The notes: a model not told the origin generated them from the sequence alone. Positions 31,801 to 44,487 are shown, numbered from the stretch's first letter. The stretch is 64,000 bases of DNA from Tieghemostelium lacteum (GCA_001606155.1 LODT01000013.1:186001-250000), one strand, 5' to 3'. Made by a program: numbers and translations.

Positions 31801-34306
31801 CTCAAAATTTGCAATGGTATTATCGAATACTAAGGTGATTGAAAAGGAGTTTCATTCATCAGAAGGATTCAAACAGATGGCTGCATACTATGCAGGTGTG
31901 ACTACTATTTGTAATTGTCTAATTCAGACATTTGAAAGTCTCCCCAAATCATGTCATGCAGAGATAGCCAATTCCATTGTCAGTAACAAAACACCTTATA
32001 TACTCTTACAAGAAGAACTCAAAAAGAATCCGGAAATTGAACTTTTGAGATCTTTCCAACCACCAACATTTGAGAGTTTTCAAATGGTTTCAGATGCATG
32101 TAAAAGAATGGGTGATCAGGAAGCTCAACGTCTTGCTAAAGTTGATCCATTTGCTATCATCAGAGTTGAGATGGGATGTCTATATCTAAGATATGGATAT
32201 ATATCTCATGTATTTGGTATTCAGTGTAGTAAGAGATCACACACTAAAATGGCATCTATTAAACTACTGAAAAAGTCAGGGTCACTGCTACAGAAGGGTA
32301 TTGACTTGGACCCTATCAATAGGGACATGATTGTAGATCACATTAAAAAGTTCACTTCTAGTAGTCAATTTGTTGATTTTTATCAATCTGCAATTGGGTG
32401 TCCTAGTATTTTAGATTTTTTGGAAGATAGGTTATTACGTTTAGCTCACATGTCTCTGAAGGACTGTTTCCATTTACCTATTGAATTTATTGAAGGTTTA
32501 ATAGAGTATTCACCAAGAGTTAAAATGTTGGTTTTAGATGGATGCAGTCAGATTACTGATAGTACCATTGATTTGATTGTTCGTAAACTACCTTACCTTG
32601 AGACACTGTCGTTGGTAGGATGTAAGAGTATTACTACTATCATTTCATCAAGTATTCTAAAGGAATTCACACAAAGAGAACAACAAACCATGTTAAAGAG
32701 TTCAGGTTGTGGAGATAGAAGTTTTAAAGATGGCATGCCATTGTCACCTAACATGGGTTCCATTAGTGGTTCCTTTGAATTTGGAGGTCAAAAGAGAGAA
32801 CATAGTAGTTCCTCACTTTTGAGTGAAGGTAAACAATGTTTCCTAGAGAAATCAAAAGAGATTGTAAATTCACTAAAGAGCAGTAAACACCATTCCGGTT
32901 CATTTTCACCAGTAAATCCTAGTGAGGCACCATCATCACCATTGAATGGGTTGGTTTCAAGTTTAAGTAACATTATTTCATCAACATCTATTGTACCACC
33001 TGGACAAGAGACCAGTCTGCGACCATTGACATTCCTTCAGACTTTGAATCTAAATGATTGTGAAGCGATAACAGATGAAAAACTTATATTAATAGCTCAA
33101 ATGCAGTTACCATTGGTTAACTTGTACCTCAAGAAATGTAATATTACAGATAATGCCATTTTACAACTTACTAGAGAACATACTAAATTTGCAGTATTGG
33201 AGCTCAGTCAGACTAATATTACTGATTTGGCTTTGAATAACATTGCAATGAATTGTCCTCATCTTAAAGAGATTCAGTTGGATAAATGTTCGCATATCAC
33301 ATTTAGTTCAGTTGATAAACTAGTTAGACAAGTTAAGAATCTAAGATTGATTTCATTGGCTGATTGTCCATTGGCTGCCAATGACAATACCCTACGTCTC
33401 ATTGGAAAGTATTCTCAGGAGTTACAGTGTTTGAATCTTACCAGAAATGCAATGATCACTGATCAAGGTATGGTCAGTATGTGTAAACATACACCTCAGT
33501 TGAATGAACTTGATATCACTCAATGTACCAATCTAACAGACCAAACTATAATGCAAATGTCACTGTCATGTACTAAATTACGTATACTGAAAATGGTTGG
33601 TCTAAACTATGTATTTTCACTGAAACCCATTGGTACACATCTTACTGAACTCGTGCATTTAGATATCTCAGAATGTCATAAGATTAGCTCTGATCTAGGG
33701 TCTATTACTAAAGGTTGTACTAAATTAAATGTCTTCCGTCTCAGACGCTGTTATGGTTTCCAAGACGTTTCATTACTCTCAGAAGACGGTGAAATTCACC
33801 AGATGCAAAGACTAAGTTTCCTCGATTGTTCTCATGGAAATATAGAGTTTAAAGCCATTCACTCTATAACACACTCTTGTAAATCTCTCACTAATCTTAA
33901 TATATCTTATTGCAAAGCATTGACAGACAATGCCATTGAACGTATTGCCAATACACTACAGAATCTAAAGAAACTGAAATTAGATGGTATCACCAATATC
34001 ACAGATGATGGCATAAAGTCTTTATCAGAAGGTAATGTCTATCAACAACTTGAAGTACTTTCACTAGTCAGTTGTAGAAAGATTTCAGATGTATCTGCTC
34101 ACCATATATTACGTTTTGCAGCTCTCAAAAAGATATCTGTTGGTGGTTGTCTTATGACAACACAAGGTGTTGATCTGATAGCCTCCAATTCTTTTGAATT
34201 GGTTAAAATATGCATTAGACCATGTTTAAATATTAATTCAACCATTTTAATTGAGAAATATCCTCATATTAATTTAATTCAATTACGGGATATATATTCT
34301 GAATAG
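28852..34306 (+). CDS. CLU-domain protein with C-terminal leucine-rich repeats (2 exons)
   Basis: Exons 28852-30932 and 30991-34306, 1798 residues; the 58-nt intron (GTAAGT..TTAG, phase 2) joins WPKSL to KKSIEKKFLGTF. Residues 1 to about 300 are Asn/Ser/Thr-rich low-complexity. Residues about 365-520 match the central CLU domain: RGYRLVAMSLLPITNDTIVY, then GSSDGGTTVHSD, and GDIEGHVGLDGKAYLLDFAR followed by VFPP. From about residue 1180 to the end there are cysteine-type LRRs of the AMN1/FBXL kind (HLKEIQLDKCSHIT, QLNELDITQCTNLTD, NLKKLKLDGITNITDDG), interrupted by a Ser-rich insert at about 1250-1360. The CluA family affects mitochondrial distribution and mRNA binding; here the TPR end is replaced by LRRs, so the role is unclear. 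No F-box was seen. Confidence 0.82.
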
Positions 34307-34603
34307 AACACCCACCTCTGGCAGAACACCATTTAAAATAAAACAACATTAAAACAAATAATTACTAAAGTAATAAAATATAACAACCACACCATATATA
34401 TTTAAACACTTTTTTTTTTTAAAACTAAAAGATCCTGTAATTTTTAGATTAAGATTTATTTATTTTTAATTATTAATTTATAATATTAATAATGATGGAA
34501 TTGAATATTATTCTAAAAATAGAAACTTATTTAAACTAAATAAAATAAGTATTTTTAATATATTTCAAAATATAAAACAAAAACAACAATAATAATTCAA
34601 GAA
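34307..34603. other. Spacer before the second CBM49 gene
   Basis: About 300 bp of A/T-rich sequence with a TATA-like atataaaac at about 34569-34577, close to the CBM49 start at 34604. Nothing else is visible. Confidence 0.4.
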
Positions 34604-35062
34604 ATGAAAGCATTTTTAACTTTAACAACTTTACTCTTAACTGTAGCATTAGCTTCAGCAAACTGGCACTGTGGTAATGGTCAATGTGGTAATGATGAAT
34701 TGTGTTGGGGTATGGATAACAATCATCATTGTATGAAATTATGGGATTGTCATGATGTTTCATTACAAATCACTTGTATTGGTACATGGGTTGATGCTAA
34801 AAATGGTCGTACTTATTCTCAATTTGATGTCACCATTCACAATCACATGGGTAGAAATATTAAACAAATCTTTATTGGTACTGATCACACTCTTTGTCTT
34901 AGAGATAACAACTCCATTTGGAATGTTGTCAGATGTAATGACAATCAAGATTTAACTCTACCAAACAATGTTGATGTTAATGCTCATGCTTCTTACACTT
35001 TTGGTTTCATTGTTGAAGGTCGTCAAGAACCACATCTCTGGGTCAAAGCTGTTACTTTTTAA
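34604..35062 (+). CDS. Secreted CBM49 protein, sheathin-like (second copy)
   Basis: Single exon, 152 residues, paralogue of the gene at 2812-3267. Signal peptide MKAFLTLTTLLLTVALASA, then a Cys-rich module (WHCGNGQCGNDELCWGMDN), then the CBM49-type domain: GTWVDAKNGRTYSQFDVTIH, GRNIKQIFIGTDHTLCLRD, IWNVVRC, and HASYTFGFIVEG at the end. The aromatic residues expected for cellulose stacking (Trp in GTW and IWNV) are conserved in both copies. It has two extra Cys within the CBM (CIGTW and TLCLRD/VVRC). It is presumably secreted into the sheath or coat during development. Confidence 0.85.
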   Translation: MKAFLTLTTLLLTVALASANWHCGNGQCGNDELCWGMDNNHHCMKLWDCHDVSLQITCIGTWVDAKNGRTYSQFDVTIHNHMGRNIKQIFIGTDHTLCLRDNNSIWNVVRCNDNQDLTLPNNVDVNAHASYTFGFIVEGRQEPHLWVKAVTF

Positions 35063-35234
35063 ACTCTTTTAAAATCTATTATTTTTTTTAAAAATAAATA
35101 AAAGATTTAATCTTAAAATCCATTTTACGTCATGATTTACAAGAAATACAAATATCTGAGGTAAGATGTTTTTTTTTTAAAAATCCCTTTTTTTTAATTG
35201 CATAAAACTATTTCATTATTTAATATAAAACAAT

Positions 35235-38200
35235 ATGGCAAGTGGATTTAGTTTTGGTCATATTGTATACCCTACACCTAAACATATTTTAGATAATAAA
35301 CCTTTAAATAGTTTTATAGAATCTCTTAAAAAGATTCAAACTGATTCAGTTCAAATTTATCAACAATTAGACGAATTTCTCACTAAATCACCACATGATT
35401 ATATAAATCTTCAAGCAGAATATCAAAACTATAAATACATTAGTAAAACTTTTAAGTTAGAAATTTTAAGTAATGTATACATTTAGAGATTAGAATACAT
35501 TATTTAGATCTAATTTAACACATAAACATTAAATTTAGGATACTTTAAATGGATTCACGACCCAAATATATTGAAGATGTTATTTGCAATATCAACCATA
35601 GATAGAGTTGCAGATCACTCAACCAATTCACCCTATATATTTGAAAGTGGTATAATAACATTAGAGGAATTCTTAAAGAAGATATTACTAGATAAAGATT
35701 TATTGCCCTTTTTAGGAGGTTTTTTACTTGAATTGGGAGAATTCAATAGAACTACAGCTAATAAAATTTGGTGTCTTGTTTGTAGAATATACTTTGACAA
35801 TCTACATAATAAAACCTTACAGTCATATGTCTATCAAACAACATGGGATAGAATCACAATGAAATTGAAAGACTTTGAACCAGTCTCTCAAACAAAGGAT
35901 ACATTTCAATTAAAACCCAATACATTCTCTAAATTTGAAGCAGATACCGAGACTTTGGATACACTGGTCCGTTTAATGTCTTTGGAAAACTATCAAAAAG
36001 AATTTCCAAATAATTCAAAACTAATGAGTTATATATCCAATATATTGAAACAAAATCAATATTCACCATCTCTATTAAATTTGATACCATTGGTTATGTT
36101 TAGTACTGAACACTGTGTTGGTGTTTTTAGGTTACTTCGTGAAAAGTCCAATCCTGATCATTTTAAATTTAAAGTCGCAGAATTAATTGAATCACTTCTA
36201 CGTCAAATTCCTGGTGATCAAGGTCACCCAAAGGAATTTAGATTACTAAAACTGCTAAAAGAACTAAAAAATGATGCACTATTGTTTTTCAAAGATGGAA
36301 AACTTCTTGGTTCAGCATTATCAGTGGTATTAGATTGGATTATTCAGCTAAAGTTCTCAAATTACCAGTGTGTTTGTGATTGCATAAACTTGTTGGAATA
36401 CCATTCCACTCTCTGGTTCTCTATTGTAACACCACAACAAATTCAAATGTTGAGAGAACAGTTAGATATTAATCTCCTAGAAAAATCAAAATTAGAAAAT
36501 CCAACTCAATATATATCACCTCTCATTGAATTTGGTCAATTAGATATTGATATGCAATATCTTATCCATAATGTACTATTATCACCTAAATATGAAAATG
36601 GTAAATTTTCAATTCTCAATTACATTTTGCAAAAGAAAATGAATCATCCAGATATTCCAATGCTCATTGAATATCTAAAAGAGACTTTGCCAAATCGAAT
36701 GAACGACAATATCCAATTACAACATAAAACCATTGAAATACTATATGAGATTTCTCAAAAGTATTCACACACTGGTTTATTGTACTTTACAGTTTCTAAT
36801 CTCATTTGGAATATAGAGGTTAGTTTATCAACTAAAGAATCCACTACCGAATATCTTTCACTATTAGAAAATATTTTCTTGAAATTCTCAAAAGAGATAA
36901 TGTCCAATACAACATGTGTTGAAAGATTGAAACACTGTTTAAAATCAGACCAATTCCTAGTAGAATGTATGATCTCTGAGAAATATAATTTGGTTGTAGT
37001 TATATTAGAGTCACTTATCCAAACTGGAACATCAAAAGACACACTCTATTCACTCTCACTATCTCTAGTTAAATGTAGTAAAGCTGAGTATCTAAATACC
37101 CAAAAATCACCTCACTATCTTGGAAAGCTACTCTCCTTGTGGAAAACACTTGTTGAAAATCCACAAACCATTTTTTTGGGAATGCAAGTACTAAGTATAA
37201 ACAATTTCTCTACAATAATGTCCAGCGAGATTTTGAGAAATTGTGATAATCTTGAAACTCAATTGAAACCATTGGAGTATCTATCCAGTCAATTTCCTAC
37301 TCTTTTTGAAGGTATATCATACTTTTTATTGACAGAGTTGGATAATTTCACTACCAATAACACTCTTGGAGATAATAATCTGGAAAATCAGGTATCATTT
37401 ATTCTAAAGGTACTTCCCTCCTCCTATAAAGAAAATGGTATTCTAAACCTACAATTAATAACAAGGAAGCAATTTGAAAAAGTTTTTGGTAATATCTTTT
37501 TAGGTAAAGATTTGGAAAGCTATCTATCTAATCTTTTAAAAGTCAGTGGAGATATCTTTGATTTTTCCATTATGATTCACTATCTATCATCACCAAAAGC
37601 TGCATACAAATTATTTTGTAAATATCCAAAGATTCTAGATGATCCAACTCATCTAAAAATTGTTTTAAAGGCTTTGGAATTACCAAAATACCATGAAACT
37701 AGAAAATACCTTTTGTCTCAGTCATTCTTACCACTAGAAAACTCTCTAAAAACCATAATGGATCAAAACCAACAGCAACAATTAATAACTAGATTACCAG
37801 ATATTTTGATATCCAAGATACTCAACTATCTGATTATTCAGCCATATCAAAATATCAAATTCAAAATCTCTTTGGCCACCATCTCTAGAAAGTTCTTTGA
37901 CATTGTTAAAAAACTCATGACATTGGGATTTGAAAGTAAAAGAACATACCAAAACTGGTTCTATAAGAGAGAGTTTATTGTGAAGAATCCAATTAACAGA
38001 GAATCTCCATGGTGTCTATTACAAAATCTAAGACTTACAGTACCAGTGCTAATTAGTGACTTCGATAAAATTGATCATAGTAATTTCTCAAATTTATATC
38101 ATTTATCCATCGACAGCAAAACCTATGAACAATTAAATCTAAGGGATAAAATTCATAGTCTTACAACTGTGAAACATGTGGTATTGAGAATATTTAATTT

Positions 38201-39347
38201 AGATCAATTGGCAGACCCTAATATTTTCCAACAGGTTCCAAATATTGAAACTTTGGAAATCTCTCTTCGAACACAAAGTGATGCTCGTATCATGGTTCAT
38301 CTTGGTATAGTTTTCACTAAGGAGCTACTTGATAAATTAAAGAAACTGATATTTCACATTACCAGATCCACCATTAATTTGATCCCACAACTTGACCAAT
38401 TAATCCAACCACTGAGATCTGATTTAAAAACTATCATCTTTTTATACTCCACAACCTACACTGAAATAGACGCTCGTATTAAAAGTGTGGAATATGATTC
38501 TTTTCTAGGACCAAACCACGAGGAATTTAAAAATATACGTAATCTTATTGGTTTGAAGAAACTGGTGATTCCAGATTCTTATGCAATACATTTCAAACCT
38601 TCAGAAAAAACTGAAACTTTTGATTTACCATCACTAAAAAAGATCTCTATTTCAACTGATTTTGGATATTTGAAAAATCTCTTTGATTGTGATTTTTGGA
38701 ACCTACCATCACTAAAAGTACTACAAGTTTCAATTGGTGCTAAAGCGGGGCAAGGATTATTCAAACCACATAAAAATATTCCACTGCACCTACCCCTTTC
38801 CTTTACCCCTAACCCTCCCATTCCAAATGTTCAACCTAAAAAATCAGATGATTTTGAATTTTTTGGGTCAAATTCAACCTCTAATCTTCCCTTTGGTTTT
38901 GGTAGTTCTAATTCTACTGCCTCTGGTTTGGATTTTTCTAATACTACCTCTACCCCTTCCTTTGGCTCATTTAAATCTACTCCACCATCTGGGTTTAGTA
39001 GTTCTAATTCCACCCCTCTACCTGGGTTTAATTCTAAATCCACTCCATTTGGGTTTGGTAGTTCTAATTCAACACCTGCTCCCTACTTTGGTTCTATCCC
39101 TCCATCTGGATTTGCAAGTACTAATTCAAACACCAATGATATGCCAATTGAAAGTATAGTTTATAAATTTATAGAGTCAATGCACTCTAACTCAACGGTG
39201 AACATACTTAGAATCAAAGTTGCTAGTTCATCAATAGTACCTTTAATTGTACCTCTAATGAATGATAGAAATGAAATCCTTAGTAGCAATACAAAACAAC
39301 CAATTTGGTATGTGTGTAATGACATGACGACATTTTATAGAATTTAA
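35235..39347 (+). CDS. Large helical protein with internal F-box and FG-rich C-terminus (2 exons)
   Basis: Exons 35235-35469 and 35539-39347, 1347 residues. The 69-nt intron is placed by phase: donor GTAATG at 35470 and acceptor TTTAG at 35538 give KLEILRYFKWIHDPN. Residues 1 to about 800 are almost wholly helical with no recognised family. At about residue 820-860, LPDILISKILNYLIIQPYQN and IKFKISLATISRKFFDIV look like a dictyostelid F-box, followed by a leucine-rich part (VVLRIFNLDQLADPN). Residues about 1185-1285 are Ser/Thr/Asn with repeated Phe-Gly dipeptides (PFGFGSSNST, PSFGSF, APYFGSIPPSGF), like nucleoporin FG sequence. The protein may be an SCF substrate adaptor; contact with nuclear pores is speculation from the FG part. 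72 bp separate it from the converging dipeptidase gene. Confidence 0.7.
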
Positions 39348-39418
39348 ATAAATATATATATAATATTATTATAATATAGCAAGAAAAAAAGAATCATATT
39401 CAAATACTTTATAATTTA

Positions 39419-40924
39419 TTAATTTAAAGCAGCATGAGCAGCTAAAATATAAACAACAGCACCAGTGAGTTTTTTAGCATATTCAATATCCAAGAATTCA
39501 TTTGGACCATGAGCATTTGAACCTGGACCCAATAGACCAGTAATGACAAATTGAGCCTTTGGGAATTTGGCACCCAACATACCCATAAATGGAATTGTAC
39601 CACCTTCACCCAAATAGACGTGTGGTTTGTTGAAAAATTGTTGTGATGATTCTTGAAGAGCTTTTTCTAACCATGGTTCAATGGCTGGTGAATCCCAACC
39701 AGAGGCTGATTTATCACATTTAAAGGTAACAGTAGAACCATATGGTGGATTAGTTTCAAGAATTTCCTTTACAATATCACCAGCTTTTTTAGAGTCAAAT
39801 GATGGTGGTAAACGAATGGATAATTTCAATGTGGTAGAAGTTCTCATGACATTACCTGCATTGGAAATTGGTGGAATACCATCAACACCAGTAGTACATA
39901 ATGTTGGTTTCCAGGTTTTGTTGATTAATAATTGGAATGGGTCTTTTGAGATTGGTTGAGTTTGTCCATTCCATGCAAATTCTTCAAATACTATATTTCC
40001 AAGGACTTGTGCACAGAGTTTAGTTTGATCAATTCTGTAGGATGGAATGTCAACGTGTAGTTTTGAGGTAACTTCACCAGTTTCTGGGTCTTCTAAACGT
40101 GAGAGTAATTGACGAATGATTCTAAATGATGATGGTACAATACCAGAAGCAGCACCAGAATGGTTGGCTTCATCTAGAACCTTAACAGTGAGATCACCAG
40201 TCATAACACCACGAAGTGATGCAGTGACCCATAATTGATCATAATTACCACAACCAGAGTCTAAACAAATGATGAGATTTGGAGTTTGGATTTCAGCTGC
40301 CAATTGGTCAATGTAAGCTGGTAAATGAATAGATCCAGATTCTTCACTACCTTCAATAATAATAACATAACGGTCGTGTTCAATACCTTGTTTCTTTAGA
40401 CATTGAATAGCTTCAATAGAGGCAAAAGTTGAATAACCATCATCGGCACCACCTCTACCATAGAGTTTACCATCTCTGATAATTGCTTTGTATGGGTGCA
40501 AACCATTTGTCCATTGATCAGTAATAGGTGGTTGTTTGTCCATATGTCCATAGAGTAAGACATTTTTGGCATTGGTCTTTTTGGTAGCTTCAATAACAAT
40601 GAAAATGATTGGTGACAAATCTCCAATTGTTTTGATTTCACATGTACTACCTGCAATGTTTTGTGCAATTACCCATTTGTAGAGTAATTGAATGGCTTCT
40701 TCAGTGTAACCATTAGTTGCCCATTCTCTATTAAAGGTTATCATTGTTTTTTTTTTGTATTAGATATCCACAATATTCTTTCTGTATATCAATGATAGCA
40801 ATACCTACTTATCATATAATGGTGATTGATTTGGAATTTCAATATATTTTGATAAAGTTGGGATGATGTTTTGATCCCAGGATTGTTTAGAGAAATCTTC
40901 TACTTTTTTGATATCTAAAGACAT
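39419..40924 (-). CDS. cndp2: Cytosolic non-specific dipeptidase (CNDP2-type, M20; 2 exons)
   Basis: Minus strand, exons 40924-40809 and 40727-39419, 474 residues; the 81-nt intron (GTAGGT..ATAG, phase 2) joins IEIPNQSPLYDK to EWATNGYTEEAIQ. An ATG inside the intron (40744) opens the same downstream frame but lacks the conserved NQSP segment. M20 zinc-enzyme marks: YGHMDKQPP (metal His and Asp), GRGGADDGYSTF (bridging Asp), IIEGSEESGS (general base and metal Glu), CLDSGCG, and the C-terminal LGEGGTIPFMG and GPGSNAHGPNE (metal His). It hydrolyses dipeptides such as Cys-Gly in the cytosol. Length matches human CNDP2 (475). Confidence 0.94.
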
Positions 40925-41310
40925 TGTTAGAAATTTGAACAAATAAAAAAAAATGTAAAAAAAAAATTTATAATATCTAAATTAATTTGATGATCAATAA
41001 TTTTTATAATTGAATATAAATTTTATCTTTAAATATGAAAGCTAATTAATATTTTATAGTACTAACTTTTATTTAAAAACATATGATTCTTATTTTCATA
41101 TTTATTTAAAAATGTGTATTGTAAAAATGTAATTTTGATTTATGTTAGAATTTTAGTAATTGAAAGGGGTTTAAAACTAATTATAAAGTTTTAATAATAT
41201 ATATTTAAAATACCTTTTCTAAAAATAAAAGATTTTATAATAAAAAATTCTATTTTGATCAAATTTTTTTTCTGAAATCTATTCTGTTCAAAATTGCAAT
41301 CAAATAAAAC
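40925..41310. other. Divergent spacer, AT-rich
   Basis: Divergent promoter region between the dipeptidase and the EGF/IPT gene; only A/T-rich sequence is visible, with no open frame or repeat of note. Confidence 0.4.
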
Positions 41311-43480
41311 ATGAGAATAAGATTTCAAATAATACTGATAATATTTGTATTACAATCTATTTCATATTGCTTTGGGACAGGTTTAAATGTTTTAGCTACT
41401 ACAGTTACCTATGATGGTGTAGGTATTGGACAAAATAACCAATTCTCTGCATCTGTAAGATCAAAGAGTTGGATATACTATATCTCAGGAAGTAATTTGA
41501 TAACAGTAGACCCTAGTAAACTCTCTGGATTGATATTACCAACAGCTACAGTTACAACAGAAAATTTGACAATTTGGGATTCAACAATAAAAGGTATCTA
41601 CTCGAATGTCTACACTGATACAGTATATCTTGTAAACACCAATGGAAATGTTGGAACATTTCCAATTAGTATAAACTATACTATAGGAAATACAAAAATT
41701 GTCCCAGGTTACTACATGATGACATGGGATAATGCACTCTATTTATTAGGTACCAATGGTAATACCAATCTAGGTCTATGGAAAATGGATTTTATAAACC
41801 CAACTGCAACATTTATTGCACTTACCGATATGTTTGATACTCCTATAACCAATCCTACTTCACCAGCCATTAGAATGACATCGGATCCACTTTATGGTTG
41901 GATATTCTTTTCGAATGGTTACTTTAACAAATTAACACAAATTAGTGGTACACAATTAAAGTTGAATATGGAAAACTTTTTCACTCAAATGACAAATTTA
42001 AATTGTTATTATACTGATCCAGTTCAACAAAAAGTCTATATACTCATTAACCAAGCATCAGTTGGTTCCATTACAGAGATTTCCTATAACTTAAATGCTG
42101 GTGAAATTGAATATTTAAATCCGGGATTGGGTGCTGTAAATATATTCCCTCTACTATCTACTCTTACATTCTCCAGTTGTATTTCATTGACTGTCGATCC
42201 TTTAACTAGCTCATTGTTCCTTATAACACAAGGTTCCAGCAGTGATTATACATTTTCCCAATTACCCTACATCTACAGTGGTACTGGCACACTAAGAACT
42301 ATATCAATCCCAGGTACTATTTCATCTGTAATTTTATCTGGAAATAGTTTAATTGCAACCAACTATGGATCAGGTACCTCAATTTCAAAAGTCTATGGTT
42401 ATACAAGTAAGTTATACCTCACCCAAAAATCAACCATAAATATATTAACATATATGAATAGGTTTTTGTCCATGTTCTACAGAGTTTGGCCAATGTATAA
42501 ATATGGTATGTCAATGTATAGAAGGAAGAACTGGAAGTGATTGTTCATTTTTTGTACCAAAAATTGAAAGTGTAACTACAGTACCTTTTGGAAGTACCAA
42601 TAATCGTATAACTATAAATGGAAAATATCTTGGCTATATAGGTTCAATTACTGTATCTAATATAGCATGTACTGATTTTCAATTATCATATATTGAATCT
42701 TGGTATTATAAAAATTTAACATGTGTTTTAGATAGCAGTAATCTGGTACCAGAGACAACATACACATTAACTGTTACAACAAATTCATATGACCAAGGCC
42801 AATTTGAATATATTCCAATTACCAAACAATCATTTTCAAACCCTAACCAAGCTCTAAACCAACTATCCATCCAGTACAGTAATCTCTATGATTTTAGTAA
42901 ATTAACATTTACATTGAATACTCTAGAATTGGTATGCACCAAGAGTAATGCTATTCAATGTCAGTTACCTCCAAATGTTAAAAGTGGTAATTTAGTAATT
43001 TCAAATGACTATAATTCAAATACTCAGTCTTTAGTAGGTATTATAATTAAACATTACATTACCTCTATAAACAATAATGACCCACTACCAAGATCCTCGG
43101 GTTCTATTGAAATTGAAGGAATGTTTTTTAAGAGTAATAGCCATAATTTTGTATTTATAAAAGATAATCTAAAATCTTTTACTCTTCCGGATTCTGTAGG
43201 TGACCAACTGATTGTTTTTACAAAATCTTCAGAAATCTCAACAGACAAAACAATAAGTGTTATAATAGATGATAGAGAATCTAATAGTTTAACATACACT
43301 TATGAACAAGAACAATCTTCTTCAACTACCACTACCTCGACTACAACATCTTCTACAACTGTTACTACTAGTAGTACTGATAACCAACAAGCCAATAATT
43401 CAAACAAATTAATGATTGGTTTTAAAAGTTTAACAGGACTTGTAATATTATTTTATAGTTGCTTAGCACTATTATTGTAA
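41311..43480 (+). CDS. EGF-like/IPT surface protein with Thr/Ser stalk (2 exons)
   Basis: Exons 41311-42406 and 42462-43480, 704 residues; the 55-nt intron (GTAAGT..ATAG, phase 1) completes an EGF-like module: CPCSTEFGQC, then CQCIEGRTGSDC. Residues 1-22 are a signal peptide (MRIRFQIILIIFVLQSISYC). Residues about 30-365 form a beta-rich region with repeated hydrophobic strands, perhaps a propeller (DPLYGWIFF, DPVQQKVYIL, DPLTSSLFLI occur at regular intervals). After the EGF come one or two IPT/TIG-like domains (PKIESVTTVPFGSTNNRITI..). The C-terminus has a Thr/Ser-rich stalk and a hydrophobic tail (LTGLVILFYSCLALLL) with no cytoplasmic residues, so a GPI anchor is likely. Similar EGF/IPT proteins in dictyostelids act in cell contact and signalling. 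Confidence 0.82.
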
Positions 43481-43540
43481 TTTAACTATTGAATTTCAAA
43501 TAAATATTTATTAATTTCATTGAAATATTTTTTGGATATT

Positions 43541-43974
43541 TTAGGATTTTTCAGATCTAATATGGCTAACTAAAGACCAAGCTGGCCAAGCCTCTTTATA
43601 TGCTTTATCACAATCGTATTTACATTCTGCCTGACCTTCATCATAAGTTTTACATTTATCTAAACACAATCTCAGATTGTTTTTCAAACGTTTAGTTCCA
43701 GTCCAAGTACTATCAGTTCTTGAATAATCTACATATTTATCCATACTTTCGAAACTTGAATCTTCGCTAACCTTTAAACGATTTCTAAGTTTTTGTGTAA
43801 TTCCATTATAATTATTATTAAAATTACTTTATAAATTTGTTAGTATACCAATTTGTAAAATTTCAAAGCTCATCTCCTTCTGGTGATTACCTACTTGTAT
43901 TCATTTTTATCTTTTCCAAAGACCAATTCAAGATTAATTAAAGATAAAAATAATATCAAATATATAAACTTCAT
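43541..43974 (-). CDS. Small secreted twin-CX3C protein (2 exons)
   Basis: Minus strand, exons 43974-43895 and 43826-43541, 121 residues. Exon 1 gives a signal peptide (MKFIYLILFLSLINLELVFG). The 68-nt intron (GTAGGT..AAAG, phase 2) joins KDKNEY to NNFNNNYNGITQKLRNRLK. The mature part is highly charged and contains exactly four Cys as CLDKC and CKYDC nine residues apart, a twin CX3C arrangement like helical-hairpin proteins (small Tims use it in mitochondria), but here behind a signal peptide. It is probably a secreted or vesicular helical hairpin with two disulfides. I do not recognise a named family. 60 bp separate it from the converging EGF/IPT gene. Confidence 0.7.
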
Positions 43975-44487
43975 TTTCCTACTGTTACAATTCCTTAATT
44001 CACTTATTAATATTTAAAATAAAAGTAAGTAAAAAAAAAAAAATAAAGATAGTATATACAAATAAAATAGTGTTTATTTTTCAAATAATATTATTGTCTT
44101 GGGGTTAGAAATTGTGTGTGTGTTTTTTTAAATGTGTTAATATAGATATAATATTTTATACTATTTTCTTAAAAAAGATTTAAAAATACATTTATCTTTT
44201 TACAAATAACTCAGTTCATATCGATTTTACAATTAATTGTCACAGAATGATTGAAAATATTTATCCTTTGCAAATCGATTTGTTTGCACGCCTTATGAAT
44301 ACCCTAGGTCCAATAAAAATTTGATCGTCTGTTCAAAATGAGAAAGTCTAAGATATTTATAATTTAAAAAAACAGAGCCTCACAACAGAGTTCTATTTTC
44401 TATTGTTTTTCAAATTCTATTACTAATTGTATTTGAATCTTAATTATTTAATCAATATACTTATAAATAGAATACATATCTCTTACA
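43975..44487. other. Divergent spacer with a palindrome
   Basis: Divergent promoter region of about 510 bp. It contains a perfect 12-bp palindrome CAAATCGATTTG at 44271-44282, inside a slightly longer near-symmetric stretch (tttgcaaatcgatttgtttgca), which might be a dimeric factor site. No RNA gene was recognised. Confidence 0.4.

Noticed and set aside
38734-39159. 141-codon frame overlapping the FG-rich end of the F-box gene
   Set aside because: It is an out-of-frame reading of the Ser/Thr/Phe/Gly repeat region, giving Leu/Val repeats; repetitive DNA keeps all frames open.
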